This document shows positions 1 to 8,120 of a DNA stretch of 64,000 nt, one piece after another; the stretch's first letter is position 1; the number at the start of each line of letters is the position of its first letter. Position numbers and translations under genes: made by a program. A model generated the notes under the pieces. It was not told where the DNA came from, made no database searches, and saw only the letters and a list, made by a program, of their open reading frames with translations. Location of the stretch: positions 172,444 through 236,443 of the forward strand of contig JBCCHF010000004.1 of NCBI GenBank assembly GCA_039028895.1, in the 5' to 3' direction. Source of the stretch: JAHDCJ01 sp039028895. Its GTDB lineage: Bacteria > Bacteroidota > Bacteroidia > Chitinophagales > Saprospiraceae.

Positions 1-84
1 CTTTGACATGTCGACAGGAATTTAAGAAAATCCGAGTACATTTACAGCGATACCATTCTCAAACAAATCGACAAATCCCTCTAA

Positions 85-1023
85 ATGTCATTAGCCCCTA
101 TAGCGTTATTTGTGTACAACAGGCCAACCCATACCCTGAAGTGCCTCGAATCGCTAAAACGCAACCCGGAGGCTAGGGTATCATGCTTATACATTTTCGC
201 CGATGGGCCAAAGGCAGATGCCTCACCCAAAGACATCAAGGCGATAGAAGCAACAAGAGCAGCGATCAGAATGGAAAAGTGGTGCCAGGAGGTAGTGATC
301 CATGAAGCCGAAAAGAACAAAGGCCTGGCCCATTCGATAATGGACGGGGTTACAAAAGTAGTTGAGCAGCATGGTAGTATCATCGTGTTTGAAGATGATA
401 ACGAATTATCATCAGGCACACTTAGTTTCCTTAATAACGCCCTCGCCACCTATGAAGGAGAGCCAAAGGTCATGCATATTTCTTCTTATATGTTTCCAGT
501 AAAGGACATATTACCTGACACTTTTTTCTACTCCCCTACCACATGTATGGGCGGCTGGGCCACCTGGCAGCGTGCATGGAAACTGCTGGAACGCGATCCC
601 AAAAAACTATTAACCACCATTGAGGCTAAATATGACCCTTCCTATTTTAGCCTTGATGGACACTATGATTTTCTCGATCACCTCCGAGCCAATGTTGACG
701 GCCGTATCAACTCATGGGCAATTCGATGGCAGGCATCGGTTTACATTAAGGGTGGTCTCAGTCTGCACCCTGGCCACTCTTTGGTGCGCAATGTCGGGTT
801 TGATGAAACAGGGGTCCATAGTAACTGGCATCAAAAGCCGCTTTTCCATCATGAAACTCTTGCCGAAAAGATAGAGATCAAGCCGATTCCAATCGAGGAA
901 TCAAAAATAGCTCGTAATGCTATGAAAGCACATTATGACAATCACTATAACCAGAGTTTCATTAAGAAGATCAGGAGAAAACTGCTATCCGGTTATTACC
1001 GGATGAAAAACCTGTTGTCATGA
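85..1023 (+). CDS. Glycosyltransferase, GT2/GNT-I-like fold
   Basis: A 312-residue soluble nucleotide-sugar transferase, probably acting on the cytoplasmic side during repeat-unit assembly. The N-terminus (PIALFVYNRP) is the usual first strand of this family. An acidic EDDNE stretch near residue 100 is the likely metal/nucleotide-sugar site, and GGWATWQRAWK near residues 155-165 is a motif frequent in polysaccharide-locus relatives. The ATG follows a TAA directly and the stop overlaps the next ATG (ATGA). Donor and acceptor cannot be read from the sequence. Confidence 0.8.
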   Translation: MSLAPIALFVYNRPTHTLKCLESLKRNPEARVSCLYIFADGPKADASPKDIKAIEATRAAIRMEKWCQEVVIHEAEKNKGLAHSIMDGVTKVVEQHGSIIVFEDDNELSSGTLSFLNNALATYEGEPKVMHISSYMFPVKDILPDTFFYSPTTCMGGWATWQRAWKLLERDPKKLLTTIEAKYDPSYFSLDGHYDFLDHLRANVDGRINSWAIRWQASVYIKGGLSLHPGHSLVRNVGFDETGVHSNWHQKPLFHHETLAEKIEIKPIPIEESKIARNAMKAHYDNHYNQSFIKKIRRKLLSGYYRMKNLLS

Positions 1024-2222
1024 ATGTACTTCATATAAATACGTTATTGAGAGGAGGTGCAGGCCGGGCGGCACAACGCCTTCAGAAAGGACTCCTAGAA
1101 GTTGGTGTTGCCACTAGCCTGATGACGCTTGAGAATTCGATGACAGACATTCCCGGCCATATCTGGTTCCCAGCCTATTTTGAAAATCCAGTTGCCCGGA
1201 AAACGATGCTGGCTGCTGCTAAGGTCCGGCATTGGCAATATAAACTCGGGCAACTCAGAAAGCCTAAAAGCCATGAGCCATATCGCCAGATCTATTCACC
1301 TTACGACATAACCAGGCACGAAAAATATAAGTCCGCTGACCTTGTTCATTTGCATTGGGTTCCGGGGTTTCTTGATTTCCTTTCTTTCTTCAAAAAGAAT
1401 AACAAACCAGTAGTTTGGACCCTCCACGATATGTTCCCTTTTTCTGGTGGCTATCATTATGAGGTCGGCTTCCCGGTAACGGCATTTAATAAAGAAATAG
1501 AAAAGCAGCTCAAACTCAAAAAGGAACTTTACACAGGCCAGAATATTCATGTAGTCGGACTTTCAGAATGGCTGACTGCCAAATCGAGATCCAGTAACTT
1601 GTTAGGACAATTTCCCCATCATCTCATTCAAAACGGCCTTGAGACTGCGATCTTCAAGTACCAGGATAAAGTGTCGGCAAGAGTGGAACTAAACCTCCCG
1701 AAGTACCGGACCATTTGTTTATTTGTTTCAGATTATCTAGACAATCCACGAAAAGGACTTCAGTTATTACTGGAGGCCTGGTCAAAAGTTGAGCAGGAAG
1801 ATGTAATGCTCGTTGCCATAGGCAAACCAACAGAGGCTTTCAAAAAAATCAATGGCCTGGAAATCTTTGGCTTGGTCAGAGATGATGAAATATTAGCTCA
1901 ACTGTATGCTGCGGCCGATGTGTTTATCCTTCCGTCAATAGAAGATAATCTGCCCAATACGGTTATGGAGGCTCTAAGCTGCGGATGTCCCGTCCTGGCA
2001 TTTGAAACAGGAGGAATTCCTGACATGGTAGACAACAAACGAAATGGCCTGCTCGTTAAAGAGCAAGACCCGAGTGCGCTAGGCAAAGGGATTAATGAAA
2101 TACTAAAACAATCTGGCGAGTTTAACAGGTATAATATTGCACTTAAAGCATCAGAAAAATTTGATTACAGGCTTCAGGCAAAGCGAATGAAGGCATTGTA
2201 CAAATCCATTCTCTCAGAATAG
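1020..2222 (+). CDS. Glycosyltransferase family 4 (GT-B)
   Basis: A 400-residue GT-B retaining glycosyltransferase. It begins MNVLHINTLLRGGAGRAA, the glycine-rich acceptor-domain loop. The C-terminal donor domain contains FGLVRDDEILAQLYAAADVFILPS followed by EDNLPNTVMEALSCGCPVLAF, the E-x7-E region that binds the nucleotide sugar. It overlaps the preceding gene by 4 bp, implying translational coupling. Sugar specificity is unknown. Confidence 0.88.
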   Translation: MNVLHINTLLRGGAGRAAQRLQKGLLEVGVATSLMTLENSMTDIPGHIWFPAYFENPVARKTMLAAAKVRHWQYKLGQLRKPKSHEPYRQIYSPYDITRHEKYKSADLVHLHWVPGFLDFLSFFKKNNKPVVWTLHDMFPFSGGYHYEVGFPVTAFNKEIEKQLKLKKELYTGQNIHVVGLSEWLTAKSRSSNLLGQFPHHLIQNGLETAIFKYQDKVSARVELNLPKYRTICLFVSDYLDNPRKGLQLLLEAWSKVEQEDVMLVAIGKPTEAFKKINGLEIFGLVRDDEILAQLYAAADVFILPSIEDNLPNTVMEALSCGCPVLAFETGGIPDMVDNKRNGLLVKEQDPSALGKGINEILKQSGEFNRYNIALKASEKFDYRLQAKRMKALYKSILSE

Positions 2223-2240
2223 TATTAAAATCCTTTTGAT

Positions 2241-2248
2241 TACTTTTG
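2241..2248 (+). promoter_or_regulatory. Candidate -7 box (TACTTTTG) upstream of rfbA
   Basis: TACTTTTG followed by C matches the Bacteroidota -7 consensus TAnnTTTG. It lies 19 bp before the rfbA ATG in the 45-bp gap after the GT4 gene. No TTTG -33 box is present at the expected 19-21 bp spacing, so the assignment rests on the -7 box alone. Confidence 0.35.
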
Positions 2249-2267
2249 CGCCGACAAATTTTCAACT

Positions 2268-3131
2268 ATGAAAGGCATAATTCTTGCCGGTGGTGCCGGA
2301 ACGCGACTCTTCCCCATCACTATGGCCATGAGTAAGCAATTGCTTCCTATCTACGATAAACCGATGATCTATTACCCTTTATCCATTCTCATGATGGCTA
2401 ATATCAGGGAAATACTGATCATTTCGACCCCGCACGATCTTCCTAATTTTCAAAAACTGCTTGGAGATGGCAAAAATTGGGGACTATCACTTTCCTATGT
2501 AGAACAACCCATTCCGAATGGCCTTGCACAAGCTTTTGTGCTAGGAGAAGAATTTATTGGGAATGACAAGGTTTCATTGATTCTCGGTGATAACATTTTC
2601 TATGGTGCGGGATTGCCAAAATTGTTAACTAATGCCAATGATCCAGATGGTGGAAATATTTTCGCTTACCAGGTTTCTGATCCAGAAAGATATGGTGTAG
2701 TTGACTTTGACGAAGACTTCACTGCCCTTTCCATAGAAGAAAAGCCAAAGGAGCCGAAATCAAATTATGCTGTTCCCGGTTTGTACTTTTATGATAATTC
2801 AGTCGTTGAAGTCGCTAAAAACATTGAACCTTCTGCCCGTGGTGAGTATGAAATCACTGATGTCAATAAATATTATCTGGAAAGAGGTAAATTGAAGGTA
2901 AGCGTTTTAAGTCGTGGTACAGCCTGGCTGGATACAGGTACAGTTGATTCACTCATGCAGGCCAGCCAGTTTATCCAGGTTATCGAAAAGCGGCAGGGAT
3001 TAAAGATTGGTTGCCCGGAAGAGATAGCCTATCGCATGAAATTCATTGACGCTGAACAATTAAAAGAACTTGCAAAACCATTAGCAAAAAGCGGTTACGG
3101 GGAGTATCTCACCGGATTGCTACCCATATAG
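2268..3131 (+). CDS. rfbA: Glucose-1-phosphate thymidylyltransferase (RmlA)
   Basis: Converts dTTP and glucose-1-phosphate to dTDP-glucose. The 287-residue length is typical of RmlA. The nucleotide-binding signature GGAGTRLFPIT is at residues 8-18, and LGDNIFYG (about 107-114), EEKPKEPKS (about 163-171) and WLDTGT (about 224-229) follow the family pattern. No rmlB, rmlC or rmlD lies in the window, so dTDP-glucose is either used by enzymes encoded elsewhere or the gene is a remnant of a larger set. It probably has its own promoter. Confidence 0.95.
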   Translation: MKGIILAGGAGTRLFPITMAMSKQLLPIYDKPMIYYPLSILMMANIREILIISTPHDLPNFQKLLGDGKNWGLSLSYVEQPIPNGLAQAFVLGEEFIGNDKVSLILGDNIFYGAGLPKLLTNANDPDGGNIFAYQVSDPERYGVVDFDEDFTALSIEEKPKEPKSNYAVPGLYFYDNSVVEVAKNIEPSARGEYEITDVNKYYLERGKLKVSVLSRGTAWLDTGTVDSLMQASQFIQVIEKRQGLKIGCPEEIAYRMKFIDAEQLKELAKPLAKSGYGEYLTGLLPI

Positions 3132-3152
3132 ACACCACTTATCACACTTACT

Positions 3153-4340
3153 ATGAGGCAGGATGTCGTAATCATCGGAGCAGGCATTGTTGGCTTATCT
3201 ACCGCCTGGCAATTGCTCAATATGAAGCCGGGACTGCGAGTGACGGTCCTTGAAAAAGAAGCCGAGATCGCCAAACACCAGACCGGTAACAATAGTGGAG
3301 TAATCCATTCCGGAGTTTATTATACACCGGGCAGTGCCAAGGCAATCAATTGTAAAAGAGGGTATCAGTTATTACTCGATTTTTGCGACAAAGAAGGTAT
3401 TCCCTATGACCTTTGCGGGAAAATCATCGTTGCTACTGAGGATGAGGAATTACCCTTGTTACATGAAATCTATAAGAAAGGGATCAAAAACGGCCTCGAA
3501 AAGATTCATCTGATTTCGGCCGGCGAGATAAAAGCAGTAGAGCCCCACTCCACAGGTATAAAAGGAATCAGGGTTCCGGAAGCAGGCATTATCGATTACC
3601 GCGAAGTAGCCAAAAAGCTTTCTCAGATCATTATTGCAAATGGTGCTTACCTTGGCACCAACCAGACTGTAACCGGGCTGAAAAATGGAGAGGTCATTAC
3701 AAAAGATAAGACCTACGCAACAGAACTAATCATTAATTGTGCTGGATTATACTCCGACAAAATCGCCAGGATGACGCATCCTGATTTAGATATTAAGATC
3801 CTGCCTTTCAGAGGTGAGTATTTTGTACTAAAACCTGAAAAAGCGGATTTGGTAAACGGGTTGATCTATCCGGTTCCCGATCCTGCATTTCCGTTTCTAG
3901 GCGTTCATTTACATAAGAAGATTGATGGCACTGTAGAGGCCGGGCCCAATGCGGTTCTCGCTTTTCGGCGGGAGGGCTATTCGAATACTGCCGTCTATCT
4001 TCCCGAATTGTTTGAGACGCTTGGTTATCCGGGATTTCGGAAAATTGCCAAGAAGTACTGGCGGAAAGGCTGGAATGAAATATATCGTTCATTCTCTAAA
4101 AAAGCTTTTACAAAAGCATTACAGAAACTCATTCCTGAAATAAGGGAATCAGATTTGGTCAAAGGAGGTGCAGGTGTGCGTGCTCAAGCATGTGATATCA
4201 ATGGAAATCTCCTCAATGATTTCTACTTTGTGGAAGATAAGGGCGTGATACATGTGTGTAATGCACCTTCTCCCGCTGCTACTTCTGGCCTGGCCATCGG
4301 AGAGACTATTGCTCAAAAAGCGATCGGCCAACTCGAATAA
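3153..4340 (+). CDS. lhgO: L-2-hydroxyglutarate oxidase (LhgO family, FAD)
   Basis: A 395-residue FAD-dependent oxidoreductase of the LhgO/L2HGDH family, which oxidises L-2-hydroxyglutarate to 2-oxoglutarate. The Rossmann dinucleotide motif VVIIGAGIVGLSTAWQL is at residues 5-21. HQTGNNSGVIHSGVYYTPGS (about 42-61) and KGGAGVRAQ (about 336-344) are LhgO hallmarks. It lies between rfbA and the wbpD-type acetyltransferase, 21 bp after rfbA. WbpB-type oxidases can recycle NADH with 2-oxoglutarate and release 2-hydroxyglutarate, so a role in this sugar pathway is a reasonable inference. General metabolite repair is the alternative. Confidence 0.88.
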   Translation: MRQDVVIIGAGIVGLSTAWQLLNMKPGLRVTVLEKEAEIAKHQTGNNSGVIHSGVYYTPGSAKAINCKRGYQLLLDFCDKEGIPYDLCGKIIVATEDEELPLLHEIYKKGIKNGLEKIHLISAGEIKAVEPHSTGIKGIRVPEAGIIDYREVAKKLSQIIIANGAYLGTNQTVTGLKNGEVITKDKTYATELIINCAGLYSDKIARMTHPDLDIKILPFRGEYFVLKPEKADLVNGLIYPVPDPAFPFLGVHLHKKIDGTVEAGPNAVLAFRREGYSNTAVYLPELFETLGYPGFRKIAKKYWRKGWNEIYRSFSKKAFTKALQKLIPEIRESDLVKGGAGVRAQACDINGNLLNDFYFVEDKGVIHVCNAPSPAATSGLAIGETIAQKAIGQLE

Positions 4341-4371
4341 CCCATATAAAAGATTGAAAATACCTTCAGTT

Positions 4372-4950
4372 ATGGACAACTCATATTTCGCCCATGAAAC
4401 TGCGGTCATTGATGATCCGGTACAAATAGGAGAAGGAACAAGAATCTGGCATTTTTGCCATATCATGCCACATGCCGAAATTGGTGCGCATTGCTCATTT
4501 GGCCAAAATGTCTTCGTTGGTTACGGGGTTAAGATCGGCAATAATGTGAAGGTGCAAAATAATGTTTCCATTTATACCGGTGTCATTTGTGAAGATGATG
4601 TTTTCCTTGGGCCTTCTATGGTTTTTACCAATATCAAAAACCCGCGCTCTGCTGTGGTAAGAAAAGGGGAATACCTGACAACTCACCTTGCAAAAGGGGC
4701 TACTGTCGGAGCCAATGCAACCATAGTTTGTGGGACAAGGTTAGGGAAATATGCCTTTGTCGGTGCAGGTTCAGTGGTCACCAAAGACGTACCGGCTTAC
4801 GCAATGGTTATCGGTAATCCTGCAAGACAGAAAGGATGGATGAGTGAATATGGCCACAGATTACATTTTGACCAAAACAATAAAGCAGTTTGTCCGGAAA
4901 GCGGTCAACAATACATTCTGGAGAAAGAAGCTGTAAAAAGAGTAAAATAA
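4372..4950 (+). CDS. wbpD: UDP-2-acetamido-3-amino-2,3-dideoxyglucuronate N-acetyltransferase (WbpD/WlbB type)
   Basis: A 192-residue left-handed beta-helix acetyltransferase that N-acetylates the 3-amino group of UDP-GlcNAc3NA. It starts MDNSYFAHETAVIDD, followed by IGEGTRIWHFCHIM, hexapeptide repeats (IGNNVKVQNNVSIYTGV), the loop FTNIKNPRSAV, and VGAGSVVTKDVPAYAMVIGNPA. All are typical of WbpD/WlbB. A longer reading frame opens at 4252 inside lhgO, but the family N-terminus fits the ATG at 4372, 31 bp after the lhgO stop. Confidence 0.92.
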   Translation: MDNSYFAHETAVIDDPVQIGEGTRIWHFCHIMPHAEIGAHCSFGQNVFVGYGVKIGNNVKVQNNVSIYTGVICEDDVFLGPSMVFTNIKNPRSAVVRKGEYLTTHLAKGATVGANATIVCGTRLGKYAFVGAGSVVTKDVPAYAMVIGNPARQKGWMSEYGHRLHFDQNNKAVCPESGQQYILEKEAVKRVK

Positions 4951-4961
4951 TTTGCAAAAAT

Positions 4962-4992
4962 TTTGAACATCCATAATTATTGAGTAGTTTTG
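4962..4992 (+). promoter_or_regulatory. Bacteroidota-type promoter TTTG-N19-TAGTTTTG
   Basis: A -33 box TTTG at 4962-4965 and a -7 box TAGTTTTG at 4985-4992 are separated by exactly 19 bp, matching the Bacteroidota consensus TTTG-N19-21-TAnnTTTG. Transcription would start near 4998 and run into the regulator gene at 5081. This is the only full two-box match I found in the window. Confidence 0.7.
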
Positions 4993-5001
4993 TTACTCAA
5001 T
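4979..5001. promoter_or_regulatory. Perfect inverted repeat over the -7 box (candidate operator)
   Basis: ATTGAGTA (4979-4986), a 7-bp spacer and TACTCAAT (4994-5001) form a perfect 8-bp dyad centred on the -7 box of the promoter at 4962-4992. A dyad placed there is a natural site for a dimeric repressor. The winged-helix protein encoded 80 bp downstream is the obvious candidate for autoregulation (inference). The dyad could instead act as an RNA hairpin for upstream readthrough transcripts. Confidence 0.55.
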
Positions 5002-5029
5002 ATATGTCATAGGGTTCTTTTTAAAATAC

Positions 5030-5058
5030 GGGGGTGATAGCGCAATCACCCCTTTTTT
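5030..5058 (+). terminator. Intrinsic terminator in the regulator leader
   Basis: GGGGTGAT (5031-5038) and ATCACCCC (5045-5052) form a perfect 8-bp stem with a 6-nt loop, followed by six T. The hairpin lies downstream of the promoter at 4962-4992 and 22 bp before the next ATG. It can therefore end transcripts from lhgO-wbpD, and it also stands as an attenuator in the leader of the polysaccharide operon. Confidence 0.8.
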
Positions 5059-5080
5059 AATCCTTAAAGAGAAGGCCAAA

Positions 5081-5614
5081 ATGCTCGATACGCTAATATC
5101 CTCTAAAACACGCATCAAATTATTACTCAAATTTTTCCTTAATAGCAAAAACACCGCCTACCTAAGAAATTTAGAAAGTGAATTCGGTGAATCTACAAAT
5201 GCTATTAGACTAGAGTTAAACAAGTTTGAACAAAGGGGCTTCCTGTCATCTGAAATGCAGGGCAATAAAAAGGTATTCAGGGCTAACACAAAACATCCTT
5301 ATTTCAGCCTGATTCACAACATTGTGATGAAATATACAGGCATCGATAACATCATAGAATACGTTGTCAGGAAACTTGGCTCAGTAAAGAAAGTCTACCT
5401 TATCGGGAAATTTTCCAGGGGCCTTGATAGTGATGTTATTGATATCATCATGGTTGGTGATATAGATAAAGTATTCCTCATTTCTCAAATCGAAAAGGCT
5501 GAAAAAATGATCGATAGAAAGATCAGGTACCTCGTCTACACCGAAGAAGAATTTCAGTCAGTTGACCTTTCAGTTTACAACCCAGAGCCTCTATTGCTTT
5601 GGAGTGCCGTTTAA
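5081..5614 (+). CDS. Winged-helix regulator with degenerate nucleotidyltransferase-like domain
   Basis: A 177-residue protein. Residues 1-75 read as an ArsR-like winged helix (SSKTRIKLLLKFFLNS, then TNAIRLELNKFEQRGFL as recognition helix and wing). Residues about 100-165 resemble an MNT-type nucleotidyltransferase fold: YLIGKFSRG-x4-VIDIIMVGD. The canonical GSxxxG and SDIDLLV metal site is altered: Ser is Lys and the first catalytic Asp is Val, so catalysis is unlikely. It sits behind a promoter, dyad and terminator, 22 bp before the sugar dehydrogenase. A local transcription regulator is the best inference, possibly sensing a nucleotide sugar. Confidence 0.7.
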   Translation: MLDTLISSKTRIKLLLKFFLNSKNTAYLRNLESEFGESTNAIRLELNKFEQRGFLSSEMQGNKKVFRANTKHPYFSLIHNIVMKYTGIDNIIEYVVRKLGSVKKVYLIGKFSRGLDSDVIDIIMVGDIDKVFLISQIEKAEKMIDRKIRYLVYTEEEFQSVDLSVYNPEPLLLWSAV

Positions 5615-5636
5615 ATAATTAAGAACTTTCCGCATT

Positions 5637-6938
5637 ATGTACCGGGAACTTTTGAGTAAAGAAAAAAAGATAGCGGTGATTGGACTTGGCTATGTTGGCC
5701 TTCCGATTGCTTTGGCTTTCGCCAGAAAAACAAGTGTTGTTGGTTTCGACATCAATGCCGAGCGCATCAAGATGATGCAGGATGGCATTGATCCTTCCAA
5801 AGAGTTATCATCAGACAAATTTTTGGATACTGACATCCAGTTCACGTATAACTACGAAGACCTTAAAGCAGCTTCTTTTTTCATCGTTGCAGTGCCCACT
5901 CCGATCGACAATCATAAAACACCTAATCTGCACCCAATTCTTAGTGCTTCGAAGACAATCGGCGAGGTTATCAGCAAAGGAGATTATGTTGTTTTTGAGT
6001 CAACGGTATACCCCGGGTGTACCGAAGAAGATTGTGTCCCGCTAATTGAAGAGCTTTCAGGCCTCAAGGGTGTAGTGGATTTCAAAATCGGTTATTCCCC
6101 AGAACGAATAAACCCAGGCGATCAGGTCCATACCCTTGAAAATATCATAAAGATTGTGGCAGGTTGCGATGAGGAATCAACAGAAGAAATTGCAAAAGTG
6201 TACGAAATCGTAGTCGAGGCTGGCACCTACAGAGCGTCTTCCATTAAAGTCGCGGAAGCAGCCAAGGTTATTGAAAACACACAACGCGATCTGAACATTT
6301 CATTTATGAATGAGTTGTCGATCATTTTTGACAAAATGAATATCAACACCCACGAGGTAATAAAAGCCGCTGGGACAAAGTGGAATTTCCAAAAATTCTA
6401 CCCCGGACTTGTTGGGGGGCATTGTATTGGCGTCGATCCTTATTACCTGACTTACAAATCCAAACAATTGGGCTATGACCCTCAGGTTATCCTAAGTGGT
6501 CGGCGTATTAACGATGGTATGGCAGCCTATGTCGCCAAAAAAACAGTCCAATCCATTATTAAACAAGGCAAAGACCCCCAAGTTTCAAAAATACTGGTAA
6601 TGGGTATCACTTTCAAGGAGAATGTCAGCGATATCCGTAATTCCAAAGTCGCCGACCTGGTCAAAGAACTGCGTGACTATTCCATTCAGGTAGATGTCAC
6701 TGACCCCAATGCTGATAGAGAAGAGGTTCTTGAAGAATATGGTTTTGGTTTAGTCTCAGAAAGTAATCTTGAAAAAGTTAAATACGATGCTATCATATTG
6801 GCTGTGAATCATGACGAATATAAGCAGCTGGATATCGAAACATTAAAAGGTATGATGAATAACAATCCTGTTCTTGTCGACCTTAAAAACATCTTTCCGA
6901 TATCTGCAAACGGTAATCTGATCCACTGGACCCTGTAA
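5637..6938 (+). CDS. tviB: UDP-N-acetylhexosamine 6-dehydrogenase (TviB/WbpO family)
   Basis: A 433-residue NAD-dependent four-electron dehydrogenase that converts UDP-GlcNAc (or UDP-GalNAc) to the uronic acid. VIGLGYVGLP (14-23) binds NAD. VPTPID (about 86-91), ESTVYPGCTEE (121-131), SPERINPGD (154-162) and VAEAAKVIENTQRDLN (205-220) follow the TviB/WbpO pattern. The catalytic cysteine is C263 in GGHCIGVDPYY. Given the WbpB/E/D/I genes around it, UDP-GlcNAc is the probable substrate and this is the first pathway step. Sequence alone cannot exclude UDP-GalNAc. Confidence 0.92.
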   Translation: MYRELLSKEKKIAVIGLGYVGLPIALAFARKTSVVGFDINAERIKMMQDGIDPSKELSSDKFLDTDIQFTYNYEDLKAASFFIVAVPTPIDNHKTPNLHPILSASKTIGEVISKGDYVVFESTVYPGCTEEDCVPLIEELSGLKGVVDFKIGYSPERINPGDQVHTLENIIKIVAGCDEESTEEIAKVYEIVVEAGTYRASSIKVAEAAKVIENTQRDLNISFMNELSIIFDKMNINTHEVIKAAGTKWNFQKFYPGLVGGHCIGVDPYYLTYKSKQLGYDPQVILSGRRINDGMAAYVAKKTVQSIIKQGKDPQVSKILVMGITFKENVSDIRNSKVADLVKELRDYSIQVDVTDPNADREEVLEEYGFGLVSESNLEKVKYDAIILAVNHDEYKQLDIETLKGMMNNNPVLVDLKNIFPISANGNLIHWTL

Positions 6939-6948
6939 ATACAAGCTT

Positions 6949-8094
6949 ATGAACCTAATCACGCAAATGGTTGACCTTAAAGGTCAGTACCAACGACTCC
7001 AGTCAGAGATTGATGCCGCAGTGTCGGCAACCATCAGCTCTACCCGTTATATTGGTGGACCTGAAGTTACAGGGTTTGCCACTGCTCTTGAAGATTATCT
7101 TGGTGTCAAACACGTTATTCCATGCGCGAATGGAACGGATGCTCTCCAAATCGCCATGATGGCATTTGACTTAGAACCCGGTGATGAGGTGATCGTACCT
7201 GCATTTACTTATGTTGCTACGGCAGAAGTGATTGCATTATTGAGGTTAACGCCTGTTATGGTCGATGTGGACCCCAAAACATTTAATGTGGATGTCGAAG
7301 CTATCGAAAAGGCGATTACACCGAAAACGAAAGCGATTGTCCCGGTACATCTTTTTGGCCAATCAGCTGACATGGAACCGATCATGCAAATTGCTGAAGC
7401 GCATAGTCTCTTCGTTATCGAAGATGCCGCGCAATCGGTAGGATCGAAATATACCTTTAATAATGGCCAGCAGAGAACAACTGGTACGATTGGCCATATC
7501 GGGACCACCTCTTTTTTCCCTTCAAAAAATCTGGGGTGCTATGGAGATGGTGGTGCCATTTACACTAATGATGATCAACTCGCGGCCAAGATCAAAATGG
7601 TCGCCAATCATGGACAATCGAAAAGGTATTACCACGATATTATTGGGGTAAATTCACGCCTTGACGCTATCCAGGCAGCCGTTTTAAATGTCAAATTGAA
7701 ATATCTTGATGAGTTTACTACTGCGAGGCAAGCTGTAGCTAAAGGTTATGATGATGCTTTTGCTGAGATTGAAAATATAACGACACCTTTTCGTGCAAGC
7801 AATGCGGACCATGTTTTCCACCAGTATACGATGATCGTCGACAGTGAAAGAAGAGATGAGTTAAAATCGTATCTGGCAGATAATGGTGTGCCAGCTATGA
7901 TCTACTACCCTGTTCCGCTCTATAAGCAAAAAGCCTTCAGCGAGTTTTACAATAGTGACAAAAATCTGGCCGTCACTGAAAAATTGTGTCAGTCAGTGAT
8001 TTCGTTGCCGATTCATACTGAGTTCACCCCAAAAATCCATGACTATATAACTGAGCAAGTAACCGGGTTTTACCAACCCGCGCTTAAATCCTGA
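6949..8094 (+). CDS. wbpE: UDP-3-keto-GlcNAcA aminotransferase (WbpE/WlbC type, PLP)
   Basis: A 381-residue DegT/DnrJ/EryC1/StrS aminotransferase. It would transfer the amino group of glutamate to the 3-keto sugar made by the WbpB-type oxidase. CANGTDALQIAM (59-70) binds PLP phosphate, D159 in IEDAAQS pairs with the pyridine nitrogen, and K193 in SFFPSKNLGCYGDGGA is the Schiff-base lysine. It starts 10 bp after the dehydrogenase stop. Assignment to WbpE rather than another sugar aminotransferase relies on the neighbouring pathway genes. Confidence 0.9.
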   Translation: MNLITQMVDLKGQYQRLQSEIDAAVSATISSTRYIGGPEVTGFATALEDYLGVKHVIPCANGTDALQIAMMAFDLEPGDEVIVPAFTYVATAEVIALLRLTPVMVDVDPKTFNVDVEAIEKAITPKTKAIVPVHLFGQSADMEPIMQIAEAHSLFVIEDAAQSVGSKYTFNNGQQRTTGTIGHIGTTSFFPSKNLGCYGDGGAIYTNDDQLAAKIKMVANHGQSKRYYHDIIGVNSRLDAIQAAVLNVKLKYLDEFTTARQAVAKGYDDAFAEIENITTPFRASNADHVFHQYTMIVDSERRDELKSYLADNGVPAMIYYPVPLYKQKAFSEFYNSDKNLAVTEKLCQSVISLPIHTEFTPKIHDYITEQVTGFYQPALKS

Positions 8095-8120
8095 TTGTTC
8101 TAACTCCTGATCCTCCAATA

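Noticed and set aside
1..84. A possible 3' end of an upstream gene in frame 1, closing with TAA at 82-84 just before the first ATG.
   Set aside because: The frame contains a TGA at 4-6, so only about 25 codons without a start are left. The other frames also give no convincing gene end. The window border prevents a decision.
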